Source: Prochlorococcus sp. AG-315-D17 (GTDB taxonomy: Bacteria > Cyanobacteriota > Cyanobacteriia > PCC-6307 > Cyanobiaceae). From it: a stretch of 5,634 bases of DNA. The notes below the pieces were generated by a model. It did no database searches and was not told the origin of the DNA. It saw only the letters and a program-made list of their open reading frames with translations. Positions 1 through 4,641 of the stretch are shown in pieces; the first letter of the stretch is position 1; each line of letters begins with the position of its first letter. The stretch covers positions 1-5,634 of the forward strand of contig QBWD01000036.1 in the NCBI GenBank assembly GCA_003283685.1. The letters are read 5' to 3'. Position numbers and translations under genes: made by a program.

Positions 1-15
1 CAAATTGATAGTCGC

Positions 16-21
16 TATAAT
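16..21 (+). promoter_or_regulatory. possible -10 element (TATAAT)
   Basis: A perfect TATAAT hexamer lies about 90 bases before the DUF1830-like start. Its -35 partner would fall outside the window, so only half of the promoter can be judged. In AT-rich DNA such a match can arise by chance. Confidence 0.25.
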
Positions 22-110
22 TTTTAAGAACTTTAAGAATTGTTTTTTGTATTAGAAGTCACAAATGTTTGGTAAATAGTTTGTTTTAATTCAGTTGAAT
101 TTCCTAGCTT

Positions 111-338
111 ATGGTCGATTTCTCTTACCGAAACGTCACTTCAAATATCGTTGTATTGAAATGTATTGGTCCAGATAGATTTTTTCTTGAAAGAGCTATT
201 TTTCCCAAAGAAGTGTTCTCATCTATGGCACCAGAAGGTTCACAATTGGAAATTTGGGGGATAGAATCATATGGACCAAAATGTGAGCAACGTCTCAGAG
301 TATCGGCTACTCAGCTAGAAGATTCAGTAGTAGCTTAA
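111..338 (+). CDS. DUF1830-like small cyanobacterial protein
   Basis: This 75-residue soluble protein has no signal peptide or membrane segment. Its layout fits the cyanobacterial DUF1830 family as I recall it: an aromatic-Tyr-x-Asn-x-Thr start (SYRNVTS), a hydrophobic strand, FFLERAIFP in the middle, an APEGSQLEI block, then GP and a closing RLRV. The molecular function of the family is unknown. No Shine-Dalgarno sequence precedes the ATG, which is common in picocyanobacteria. The next in-frame Met, at residue 39, would cut the domain, so 111 is the best start. The gene faces the ureC remnant and ends 18 bases from its stop codon. A terminator-like hairpin overlaps its last codons. The family call comes from pattern memory and not from a search. 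Confidence 0.75.
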   Translation: MVDFSYRNVTSNIVVLKCIGPDRFFLERAIFPKEVFSSMAPEGSQLEIWGIESYGPKCEQRLRVSATQLEDSVVA

Positions 339-345
339 TTTTTTT
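305..345 (+). terminator. intrinsic terminator overlapping the DUF1830-like 3' end
   Basis: GCTACT at 306-311 pairs perfectly with AGTAGC at 329-334, and an outer G-T wobble (305/335) extends the stem. The loop is 17 nt. Seven T residues follow at 339-345. The stem lies inside the last codons of the gene. The large loop keeps confidence moderate. Confidence 0.4.
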
Positions 346-356
346 ACTATCTAAAA

Positions 357-881
357 CTAAAGCAATAGATATCTCTGTGTAAGAGGTAATGATTCAGCTG
401 GTTCACAAGTTAAAAGTTCTCCATTTGCATAAACTTCATAAGTTTGTGGGTCTACTTCTATTTTGGGCCTTGAATCATTGAGTTTCATTGATTGTTTGGA
501 TATCTCTCTTGTATTTTGCACGGCAGCAAATGATCGTTCTAGTTTAAGTTCTACTGGCACACCAACGTTGATCGCAGATTTACTTAAGAAAGTGAGGCAA
601 CTAGGATTTATCGCTTTGCCGAAGGAGGAAAACATTGGTCGACCATGCACTGGTTGTGGTGTAGGTATTGAGGCATTTGCATCTCCCATTTGTGCCCATG
701 CGATAGATCCCCCTTTAACTACTAAGTCTGGTTTGATTCCAAAAAAACCTGGTTTCCATAGTACTAAGTCAGCAAGTTTACCAATTTCTATAGAGCCAAC
801 ATGATTACTAATTCCATGAGCTATCGCAGGGTTAATAGTCACCTTTGAGATGTATCTTTTAATGCGATGATTATCATTTCT
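357..881 (-). pseudogene. ureC: urease alpha subunit, C-terminal remnant
   Basis: UreC is the catalytic subunit of nickel urease, which splits urea to ammonia and carbamate. Only the last ~174 codons of about 569 remain. They read without a stop from [12 protein letters not shown] (about 876-843), through [44 protein letters not shown] and VDPQTYEV, to a terminal RYLLL and TAG. The intact family carries its nickel ligands and flap residues upstream (Klebsiella numbering His134, His136, Lys217, His246, His272, Cys319, His320, Asp360), so all are missing and this cannot be an active urease. The GTG at 842 is an ordinary internal codon (intact ureases normally have Tyr there) and not a true start. 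The usual HYRPMF motif reads HGRPMF and the usual RYFLF end reads RYLLL, which suggests relaxed constraint. Even so, the frame has stayed open, so the loss may be fairly recent. The homology stops abruptly where the urtE homology begins. Confidence 0.9.
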
Positions 882-892
882 CTCATTATCTC
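876..892. other. deletion junction between ureC and urtE
   Basis: Minus-strand codons below about 881 encode UreC ([12 protein letters not shown]), and plus-strand codons from about 887-890 encode UrtE ([10 protein letters not shown]). Neither homology convincingly extends past this point. The breakpoint is therefore placed to about ten bases. In the usual picocyanobacterial arrangement ureB, ureA, ureD, ureE, ureF, ureG and urtA-D lie between the two genes. By typical gene sizes this is roughly 9 kb, an estimate and not a measurement. I see no mobile element or tRNA at the junction itself. Confidence 0.8.
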
Positions 893-1321
893 TCTGTTGA
901 GGAGAATCTTCAACTTGGAATGGAGGCTTTACCTGGAGGATTAGCTAAGCATAAAAAGATTGACGAACTTATTTTTGAATTATTCCCAGTGCTTAAGCAG
1001 TTTTTATCCCGAAGGGGAGGAGACTTAAGCGGTGGACAACAACAACAACTCGCAATTGCACGTGCATTACTGGGCAAACCGAAGTTGCTTTTACTTGATG
1101 AACCAACTGAAGGCATACAACCCAATATCGTTCAAGATATTGAGTCAGCTGTTAGAAGAATAATTGGTGAAACTGGTATTGCAGTTTTATTGGTAGAGCA
1201 ACATCTGCATTTTGTTAAGCAAGCAGATCGTTATTACGCAATGCAACGTGGAGGCACAGTGGCTAATGGGCCAACAAGTGAATTAAGTAAGACTGTAGTC
1301 GAGAAGTTTCTTAGCGTATGA
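887..1321 (+). pseudogene. urtE: urea ABC transporter ATPase UrtE, C-terminal remnant
   Basis: UrtE is one of the two ATPases of the UrtABCDE high-affinity urea importer. About 143 of the ~235 expected codons are left. They start in the [13 protein letters not shown] segment that normally follows the Q-loop, and continue through RRGGDLSGGQQQQLAIARA (ABC signature), LLLLDEPTEGIQP (Walker B) and LLVEQH (switch region) to a natural TGA. Walker A and the Q-loop, which bind ATP, are gone, so the protein cannot work as an ATPase. The ATG at 920 is an internal Met of GMEA; the homology clearly continues upstream of it. The reading frame is otherwise undamaged. It lies back to back with the ureC remnant, with no spacer, which places the break between the two genes. 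Confidence 0.9.
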
Positions 1322-1337
1322 AAAATTATTCTTTTAG

Positions 1338-1385
1338 CTTCCTCAGAAAGTAAGAATCTATCTATTCTCGTGTTTATCTGAGAAG
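1338..1385. repeat. imperfect inverted repeat after urtE
   Basis: CTCAGA at 1342-1347 pairs with TCTGAG at 1377-1382. The pairing extends by CTT/AAG across one bulged C, giving nine base pairs and a loop of about 30 nt. There is no T-run afterwards, so it is not a standard intrinsic terminator. It may be what remains of the 3' processing region of the urt operon. Confidence 0.3.
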
Positions 1386-1414
1386 GAAAAGATATCCATT
1401 AAGAGACCAAGTAA

Positions 1415-1455
1415 TTTGGGAGCACTAGGTCGCAGGTACTAATCCTGTCGCTCCA
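1415..1455 (+). pseudogene. 3' half of tRNA-Pro(UGG)
   Basis: The stretch matches a cyanobacterial tRNA-Pro from the anticodon loop onward. It has the loop TTTGGGA with anticodon TGG (1415-1421), a degraded 3' anticodon strand GCACT, a variable loop AGGTC, the T-stem GCAGG, a T-loop TACTAAT (normally TTCGAAT), the pairing strand CCTGT, and the acceptor strand CGCTCC. The T-stem still pairs fully. No D-arm or 5' acceptor strand is visible upstream, so this is not a working tRNA. A tRNA fragment starting at the anticodon loop is what integration at tRNA 3' ends leaves behind (an att-type remnant). No integrase gene is in the window. Confidence 0.65.
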
Positions 1456-1569
1456 ATTAGTAATAGAAGTAGATTTTGGGTATTAGGTTTAGATCTTTGT
1501 GACTGATACAGCCTTTTGTTTTAGATATGTGTCAGGAATGATATGCAAGTTAACTGCTCTGTTTCTTTT

Positions 1570-1662
1570 CTAGCCGAACATCTCAGCCATTGTGTCTGTT
1601 AAAGCAAAGTATTCAATTGCTCCGATAAACAATTCAAAAGCAATCAGACATGGAACGATACT
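1570..1662 (-). pseudogene. possible small membrane peptide, damaged start
   Basis: The minus strand encodes a 30-residue stretch between two stops that includes IAFELFIGAIEYFAL and ends DTMAEMFG then TAG. It looks like one membrane helix followed by a short acidic tail. No in-frame ATG, GTG or TTG precedes the helix. An ATG at 1651-1649 lies one frame away, so a single-base indel would restore a start. I do not recognise a family. The protein-like composition is the only evidence, and it could be chance in the 420-base stretch between urtE and the next gene, which otherwise holds only the tRNA-Pro fragment and hairpins. Confidence 0.25.
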
Positions 1663-1706
1663 CTAATAATCTAAGCCTCTCCAAAAGTAAGAAAAGTAAT
1701 CATAAT

Positions 1707-1727
1707 AAAAAACCTGGCCGAGTTTTT
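1707..1727 (-). terminator. terminator-like hairpin after the 61-residue gene
   Basis: Read on the minus strand, AAAAACT pairs with GGTTTTT (one G-U pair) around a 6-nt loop CGGCCA, and T residues continue beyond the stem. It starts 12 bases after the stop codon of the 61-residue gene, the expected place for its terminator. Confidence 0.5.
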
Positions 1728-1739
1728 AGCGAAGTTCAC

Positions 1740-1925
1740 CTATCCAATCCCAGGAATATCAAAAGGAAGCTTGTTGCCTAGTGCTATTAAGTATTTCTGT
1801 GCAGCAGGGATACGTAATATGAGTAAAGGGACAGCAATATGAGAACCAACCCAAAGACCTCCAAGAATTGGACCCCATTTACCCGCTTTCTTTAAGAAGT
1901 TCTTTTTTTTCTTTTCTTCTGCCAT
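1740..1925 (-). CDS. small single-helix membrane protein, hypothetical
   Basis: The product is 61 residues long. A lysine-rich cytoplasmic-type head (MAEEKKKKNFLKKAGKW) is followed by one hydrophobic segment at roughly residues 18-39 (GPILGGLWVGSHIAVPLLI and onward). A polar tail ends in LPFDIPGIG. The positive charges before the helix suggest an N-in orientation. It looks like a conserved small picocyanobacterial protein, but I cannot name a family or function. It lies between two terminator-like hairpins on the same strand, so it is probably its own transcription unit. The only Shine-Dalgarno-like bases (AAAAGG) abut the ATG, too close to be convincing. The ATG at 1925 is the only sensible start. 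Confidence 0.7.
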   Translation of the reverse strand: MAEEKKKKNFLKKAGKWGPILGGLWVGSHIAVPLLILRIPAAQKYLIALGNKLPFDIPGIG

Positions 1926-1972
1926 CCTTTTTGAGCTTTTAAATAGTTTGCTTTTTATCTTATGCCAGATTT

Positions 1973-2001
1973 AAAAAAAAAGGACTGACCTAAGTAAGTC
2001 C
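1973..2001 (-). terminator. intrinsic terminator after the cupin gene
   Basis: On the minus strand GGACT (2001-1997) pairs with AGTCC (1986-1982) around a 10-nt loop, followed at once by nine T residues (1981-1973). It lies 25 bases after the cupin stop codon and would end the minus-strand CP12-like/osmC/cupin unit. Confidence 0.6.
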
Positions 2002-2026
2002 CACTGGTTACGATACCAATCGGCTC

Positions 2027-2623
2027 TCAACCGTCTTTATTTTCCTTATTCCAATTTAAAAAGCCTTTACTTTTAAATTTGGTATTATTTTTAACTTTGA
2101 GTGTCTTTAATGCTTTTTTACTACATTTCATTCTATCAAATTTAATCCTTTTGATTTGACCTTGTTCCCAAACCCAGTAAACAGGATCTTTTGCCTTAGC
2201 TTCTCGTAGATCTTTTCTTTCTCTCAAACTAATAGGGGCAAACTCATTTTTGTAATTAAAAAACTCATCTCGAACTGCCTGGTTTAGAACAATGCTTCCT
2301 TCAGTATTGGATATTGATCTATGAAATGTTCCTACAGGAATTTGAAGAGCTCCCATGTCGCGATTTAAATAAATGATGTGATGAGGCTCACTCCATTCAG
2401 GATTAATCAAGGTAAAAATACGACTACCTTCAAGAATTAAGTTGTGATCAATTTGATGCCAGTGAACGTAATACTGTTCAAAGTCTCCATCATTTGGAGG
2501 TGAAATTGCATTGCCATGATGGATGACGATATCAGAAGCATTTGATTTTTTTACACCTGCATCAAAAAAAGAAACTTGTGGGGTTTCACGGAAAACGTGA
2601 ATAGGCACGAAATTTAAACGCAT
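2027..2623 (-). CDS. cupin-fold protein with Lys-rich tail
   Basis: This 198-residue protein has a recognisable cupin core. Motif 1 is VHWHQIDHNLILEG (about residues 53-66) and motif 2 is GALQIPVGTFHRSISN (about 91-106), which fits the G-x(4,5)-P-x-G-x2-H-x4-N pattern. Likely metal ligands are His54, His56 and His101. The usual Glu of motif 1 appears to be His60 here. The C-terminal ~50 residues are strongly basic (KCSKKALKTLKVKNNTKFK) and look like an added tail. Many cupins are metal dioxygenases or isomerases, but nothing here fixes a substrate. The start is certain: AAAGGAGGA lies seven bases before the ATG and overlaps the osmC stop codon. Only 13 bases separate the two genes, so they are very probably co-transcribed. 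The position after an OsmC gene suggests an oxidative or thiol-stress role, which is inference only. Confidence 0.75.
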   Translation of the reverse strand: MRLNFVPIHVFRETPQVSFFDAGVKKSNASDIVIHHGNAISPPNDGDFEQYYVHWHQIDHNLILEGSRIFTLINPEWSEPHHIIYLNRDMGALQIPVGTFHRSISNTEGSIVLNQAVRDEFFNYKNEFAPISLRERKDLREAKAKDPVYWVWEQGQIKRIKFDRMKCSKKALKTLKVKNNTKFKSKGFLNWNKENKDG

Positions 2624-2636
2624 GACGAATCCTCCT

Positions 2637-3044
2637 TTACTGTTTTGTCCAGATAAGTTCGATATTTGTTGAACCTTGAATGTTTCTCATTACAGGACAA
2701 TCTTTTATTTCTTGTTTAAGCACTTTCAATTGATTATTAGTTAGATTTGAGGGAGTAAAAATTTGAATTGCTAAAGTTTGAATTTTGCGTGGGCCAATCG
2801 AAGACATCTTTTTATTTACCTCTAGCTTTAGACCTTGTAATGACCATTTTTCTTTTCTTGCTTTAATTCCCATCACAGTAAGTAGACAGGTTCCTAATGC
2901 TGTAGCCACTAAATCTGTAGGGCAAAAATCTCTACCTTTCCCCTCATGGTCAAGTGGAGCATCAGTCGTCAATACTGAACCAGATTGTTCATGGAGAGAT
3001 TCTGTCTTTAAGTCGCCAAGATATGTACAAATAACTTTGTCTAC
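2637..3044 (-). CDS. OsmC/Ohr-family peroxiredoxin, start codon unclear
   Basis: OsmC/Ohr proteins reduce organic hydroperoxides with a cysteine pair. The reading frame carries the full domain: VDKVICTYLGDL, HEQSG, TDAPLDHEGKGRDFCPTDLVA, the first catalytic Cys in ALGTCLLTVMGI, and the second in DCPVMRNIQG. From the VDK codons the length is 135 residues, normal for the family. No ATG, GTG or TTG opens this full version. Upstream of the domain the frame meets TGA at 3050-3048, and the first usual start codon is TTG at 2972, which would remove the first 24 residues including a conserved beta strand. Either the start is a rare codon (GTA at 3044 or ATT at 3032), reached by coupling to the overlapping upstream peptide, or the gene is damaged. 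The coordinates cover the whole homology. The CysPro in place of the usual SerPro near FCPTD adds a third cysteine. Confidence 0.8.
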   Translation of the reverse strand, partial: VDKVICTYLGDLKTESLHEQSGSVLTTDAPLDHEGKGRDFCPTDLVATALGTCLLTVMGIKARKEKWSLQGLKLEVNKKMSSIGPRKIQTLAIQIFTPSNLTNNQLKVLKQEIKDCPVMRNIQGSTNIELIWTKQ

Positions 3045-3205
3045 ACGTCATAAGTCTTACAAGTTGACTTGGTTGGATGGATATCACATTCTTTATTCCA
3101 AAACTTATCTCTTGTTTCTGTAGGAACCGTGTAAGAGAAGTCATGCATTGTTCGACTATCACTTAACGCGTTTTTGATCATAGAGATCGTGCTTTTTAGT
3201 TTCAT
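3041..3205 (-). CDS. CP12-like 54-residue peptide
   Basis: The peptide starts MKLKSTISMIKNALSD and ends WNKECDIHPTKSTCKTYDV. Its end matches the C-terminal GAPDH-binding segment of CP12, whose pattern is Cys-Asp-x-x-Pro-x4-Cys-Arg/Lys-x-Tyr-Asp (typically YCDENPxxxECRxYDD). CP12 forms a redox-controlled complex with GAPDH and phosphoribulokinase that switches off the Calvin cycle in the dark. This peptide keeps the C-terminal cysteine pair (Cys40, Cys49) but lacks the N-terminal cysteine pair and AWD segment of full CP12, so at most it would bind GAPDH. A perfect AGGAGG lies three bases before the ATG and supports translation. Met9 is a weaker alternative start. Its stop TAG overlaps the first codons of the OsmC homology, so translation of the two is probably coupled. 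The CP12 link rests on a short motif. Confidence 0.6.
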   Translation of the reverse strand: MKLKSTISMIKNALSDSRTMHDFSYTVPTETRDKFWNKECDIHPTKSTCKTYDV

Positions 3206-3213
3206 AATCCTCC

Positions 3214-3328
3214 TGTTGTATATCTTTGTTTTACTTGATCCTGGGTGATTTAGACACCTCGGTTATTACCAAAGTACTGTTTCCTATTCATTCGATAAGT
3301 AATTGTAATACCTACTAGATATACAACA
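3214..3328. repeat. 12-bp perfect inverted repeat in the CP12-like/osmC leader
   Basis: TGTTGTATATCT at 3214-3225 is the exact reverse complement of AGATATACAACA at 3317-3328, with 91 bases between them. The inner arm abuts the AGGAGG ribosome site of the CP12-like gene. In the leader RNA the arms could pair and affect access to that site, or they could be a repeated binding site for a regulator. A small hairpin, GGTG with CACC near 3244-3258, lies between the arms. Confidence 0.4.
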
Positions 3329-3410
3329 ATTTTTCTTCCCTGACAGGCAGTTATGATGTTCATTTTTAGACCTTGATAGATTCTGAATTGGGTTGAAGTT
3401 GAAGTTCCAT

Positions 3411-3614
3411 TCATCGACTTTCTGGTCTTCTTTCGGCACCAATAATCCTAACAGAAGCCCATGCAAGCCCTAAGCTGTTAATGTCGCTTAATTCATTAGC
3501 TATAACTCTTTCGAAGCATTCTTCTGCTAGAAGCCTTTTGTCGGAATACCCAACTAGTTTGTAGTAGCAACCGATCTGAGTGGTAGAGACCGAATAAATC
3601 TCTTCGGTTTGCAT
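3411..3614 (-). CDS. small hypothetical protein
   Basis: This 67-residue soluble protein begins MQTEEIYSVSTTQIGCYYKL and has mixed alpha/beta-like composition: a hydrophobic strand, a helix of the type RLLAEECFERVIANEL, then GLAWASVRII and a basic tail. It has two cysteines and no membrane segment or signal peptide. I do not recognise the family, though the balanced composition and single ATG start argue for a real gene. It is divergent from the 93-residue gene at 3650, with only 35 bases between the start codons, so the promoters of the pair must overlap each other or the coding regions. The only Shine-Dalgarno-like bases (AGG) abut the ATG. Confidence 0.65.
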   Translation of the reverse strand: MQTEEIYSVSTTQIGCYYKLVGYSDKRLLAEECFERVIANELSDINSLGLAWASVRIIGAERRPESR

Positions 3615-3649
3615 CCTGTTAAATTCCAGCTGGTCGGGGCAAAGTAGTT

Positions 3650-3931
3650 ATGTACTTCACAAGAGACCAGATGTATTCCTCTTTATTCGACAATGTCTTT
3701 TCTGACTCTTTTTTTACTCCTCATCACACTGTTTATGTTGTCTCCGATAGTCAATTAGAAGAGCTTAAGCGCAATCAACACCTAGAAGAACTCGACAACA
3801 TAGAGACTTCTCGTAAGAGGTTGGAAGCTAATTATCAATCACGTATCAAAGTGCTTGATGAACGTGAGAGTGAACTTCAACAAGAGCTCAAAGCGCTTGC
3901 ACCATCCGAGAAAGAGAAAGTCACTGTTTGA
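3650..3931 (+). CDS. hypothetical protein with C-terminal coiled coil
   Basis: The product has 93 residues. The aromatic head (MYFTRDQMYSSLFDNVFSDS, then FFTPHHTVYVVSD) resembles a short docking segment. From about residue 35 to 83 the sequence is charged and heptad-like (QLEELKRNQHLEELDN and, later, LDERESELQQELKAL), consistent with one long coiled-coil helix. The tail is PSEKEKVTV. No enzyme motif is visible and I cannot name a family. The start could also be the ATG at 3671 (Met8), which would leave the FDNVF segment intact. No clear Shine-Dalgarno precedes either. It is followed by an intrinsic terminator and diverges from the 67-residue gene to its left. Confidence 0.7.
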   Translation: MYFTRDQMYSSLFDNVFSDSFFTPHHTVYVVSDSQLEELKRNQHLEELDNIETSRKRLEANYQSRIKVLDERESELQQELKALAPSEKEKVTV

Positions 3932-3973
3932 TAAGCACATCAGTGCTGGATTGAGTGTATTTATTTCCTCCTT

Positions 3974-4011
3974 GGCCTCTTTTACCTCATATGCGGGGAT
4001 GGGGCCTTTTT
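3974..4011 (+). terminator. intrinsic terminator
   Basis: GGCCTC (3974-3979) pairs with GGGGCC (4001-4006, one G-U pair). An inner CCTC/GGGG helix can extend the stem, and TTTTT follows at 4007-4011. It lies 43 bases after the 93-residue gene and is the clearest terminator in the window. Confidence 0.65.
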
Positions 4012-4014
4012 CTA

Positions 4015-4043
4015 TTTAGAGTAAAGCGCATTTTTACTCTAAA
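4015..4043. other. 11-bp perfect hairpin
   Basis: TTTAGAGTAAA at 4015-4025 is perfectly complementary to TTTACTCTAAA at 4033-4043, with loop GCGCATT. No T-run follows on either strand, so it is not a classic terminator. It sits between the terminator at 4011 and the repeat copy at 4045. It may be part of a small structured RNA or a 3' stabiliser. Confidence 0.5.
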
Positions 4044-4044
4044 A

Positions 4045-4126
4045 GAAATGCCACCAAAAAGTGGGATTATAGAGCCTAAATACCAATTGTTTATTCCTTC
4101 TTGTTAAGCGGCTAATTGTTTTTTTG
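4045..4126 (+). repeat. dispersed ~82-bp repeat, copy A
   Basis: This copy aligns with the last 82 bases of the window. The shared blocks are GAAA, a short hairpin, CTAAAT, TTGTTTATTCCTT, and a closing AATTG followed by T residues. By eye about 70% of positions agree, with one gap. The hairpin here is CCAC/GTGG around CAAAAA. No reading frame crosses the repeat. It opens a stretch of about 550 bases (to 4618) that holds only the two broken zinc-ribbon microgenes. Confidence 0.55.
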
Positions 4127-4185
4127 TTTACGGATACTGAATTCTTAAATGAAAGAAGGTATTCAATTGGCTACTTTTTTGTCTC

Positions 4186-4293
4186 TTACATTTTCTCCAA
4201 ACAGGTTGAGCAAATTACATGATCTTTCTTATTATAAGTTGAGATTTATCTTTCAATATTAATATTGCAAATAACACATTTAAAGATTGGCAT
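4186..4293 (-). pseudogene. zinc-ribbon microprotein with in-frame stop
   Basis: The minus strand reads MPIFKCVICNINIER, then TAA (4248-4246), then ISTYNKKDHVICSTCLEKM and TAA. The two CxxC knuckles (Cys6/Cys9 and Cys28/Cys31) stand in the same frame at a spacing typical of a four-cysteine zinc ribbon, so the middle stop looks like a point mutation in a ~35-residue microprotein. Codons before the ATG stay open for about 18 more residues (including EFINALREIQK), so the original gene may have been longer. I know no name or function. Two CxxC pairs in frame by chance are unlikely but possible. Confidence 0.4.
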
Positions 4294-4471
4294 CTTTTGG
4301 ATTTCTCTAAGCGCGTTTATGAACTCCCCTACCTCTTTCCTTTAAGCTTTGATACTCCATAAATATCAGTAATCTTCTTCAAACTCCAACTATAGTGCCT
4401 GTAATGATTAATTCTTATCCGCTTAGCTTCTAATACTCAGATGAATAGCATCAAAGGTAACAATAACAATA

Positions 4472-4641
4472 ATGCGACAAAAATCACGCCATTATGCATG
4501 TAAAGGATGTCAAAACTTATGGAAATGTTTTTATGGCGAGGCAGGACACACGCCTTCAACCTTCGACTATTTTGTTTTATGCCACTTTTGAAATCTCCTT
4601 TATTGAAAGAAATAAATCATGAACGTAATAAAGTTCGATAA
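4472..4641 (+). pseudogene. second zinc-ribbon-like microgene, interrupted
   Basis: From the ATG at 4472 the frame reads MRQKSRHYACKGCQNLWKCF, then a second half including FDYFVLCHF, and stops at TGA (4589-4591) after 39 codons. CKGC supplies one CxxC pair, and LCHF is cut exactly where a second CxxC should close. One extra base in that codon would give CHFC followed by KSPLLKEINHERNKVR and a stop at 4641, a complete ~56-residue zinc ribbon. The gene therefore looks frameshifted by one base. It would overlap the HPP start at 4619, suggesting the two once formed an operon. The function is unknown. Confidence 0.4.

Noticed and set aside
463..804. 113-codon open frame on the plus strand
   Set aside because: It is antisense to the clearly recognisable ureC remnant and has no protein-family character.
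910..1125. 71-codon open frame on the minus strand
   Set aside because: It is antisense to the urtE signature and Walker B region; its Cys-rich and Ser-rich runs are the reverse reading of those codons.
2785..3123. 112-codon open frame on the plus strand
   Set aside because: It is antisense to osmC and the CP12-like peptide, both supported by motifs.
3284..3466. 60-codon open frame on the minus strand
   Set aside because: It starts inside the 67-residue gene in another frame, has no family features and an irregular composition; it covers the leader region.
4586..4606. TGA in the zinc-ribbon frame read as selenocysteine or another amino acid
   Set aside because: Cyanobacteria are not known to recode TGA, no selenocysteine hairpin is evident, and a one-base indel gives a better C-terminus.
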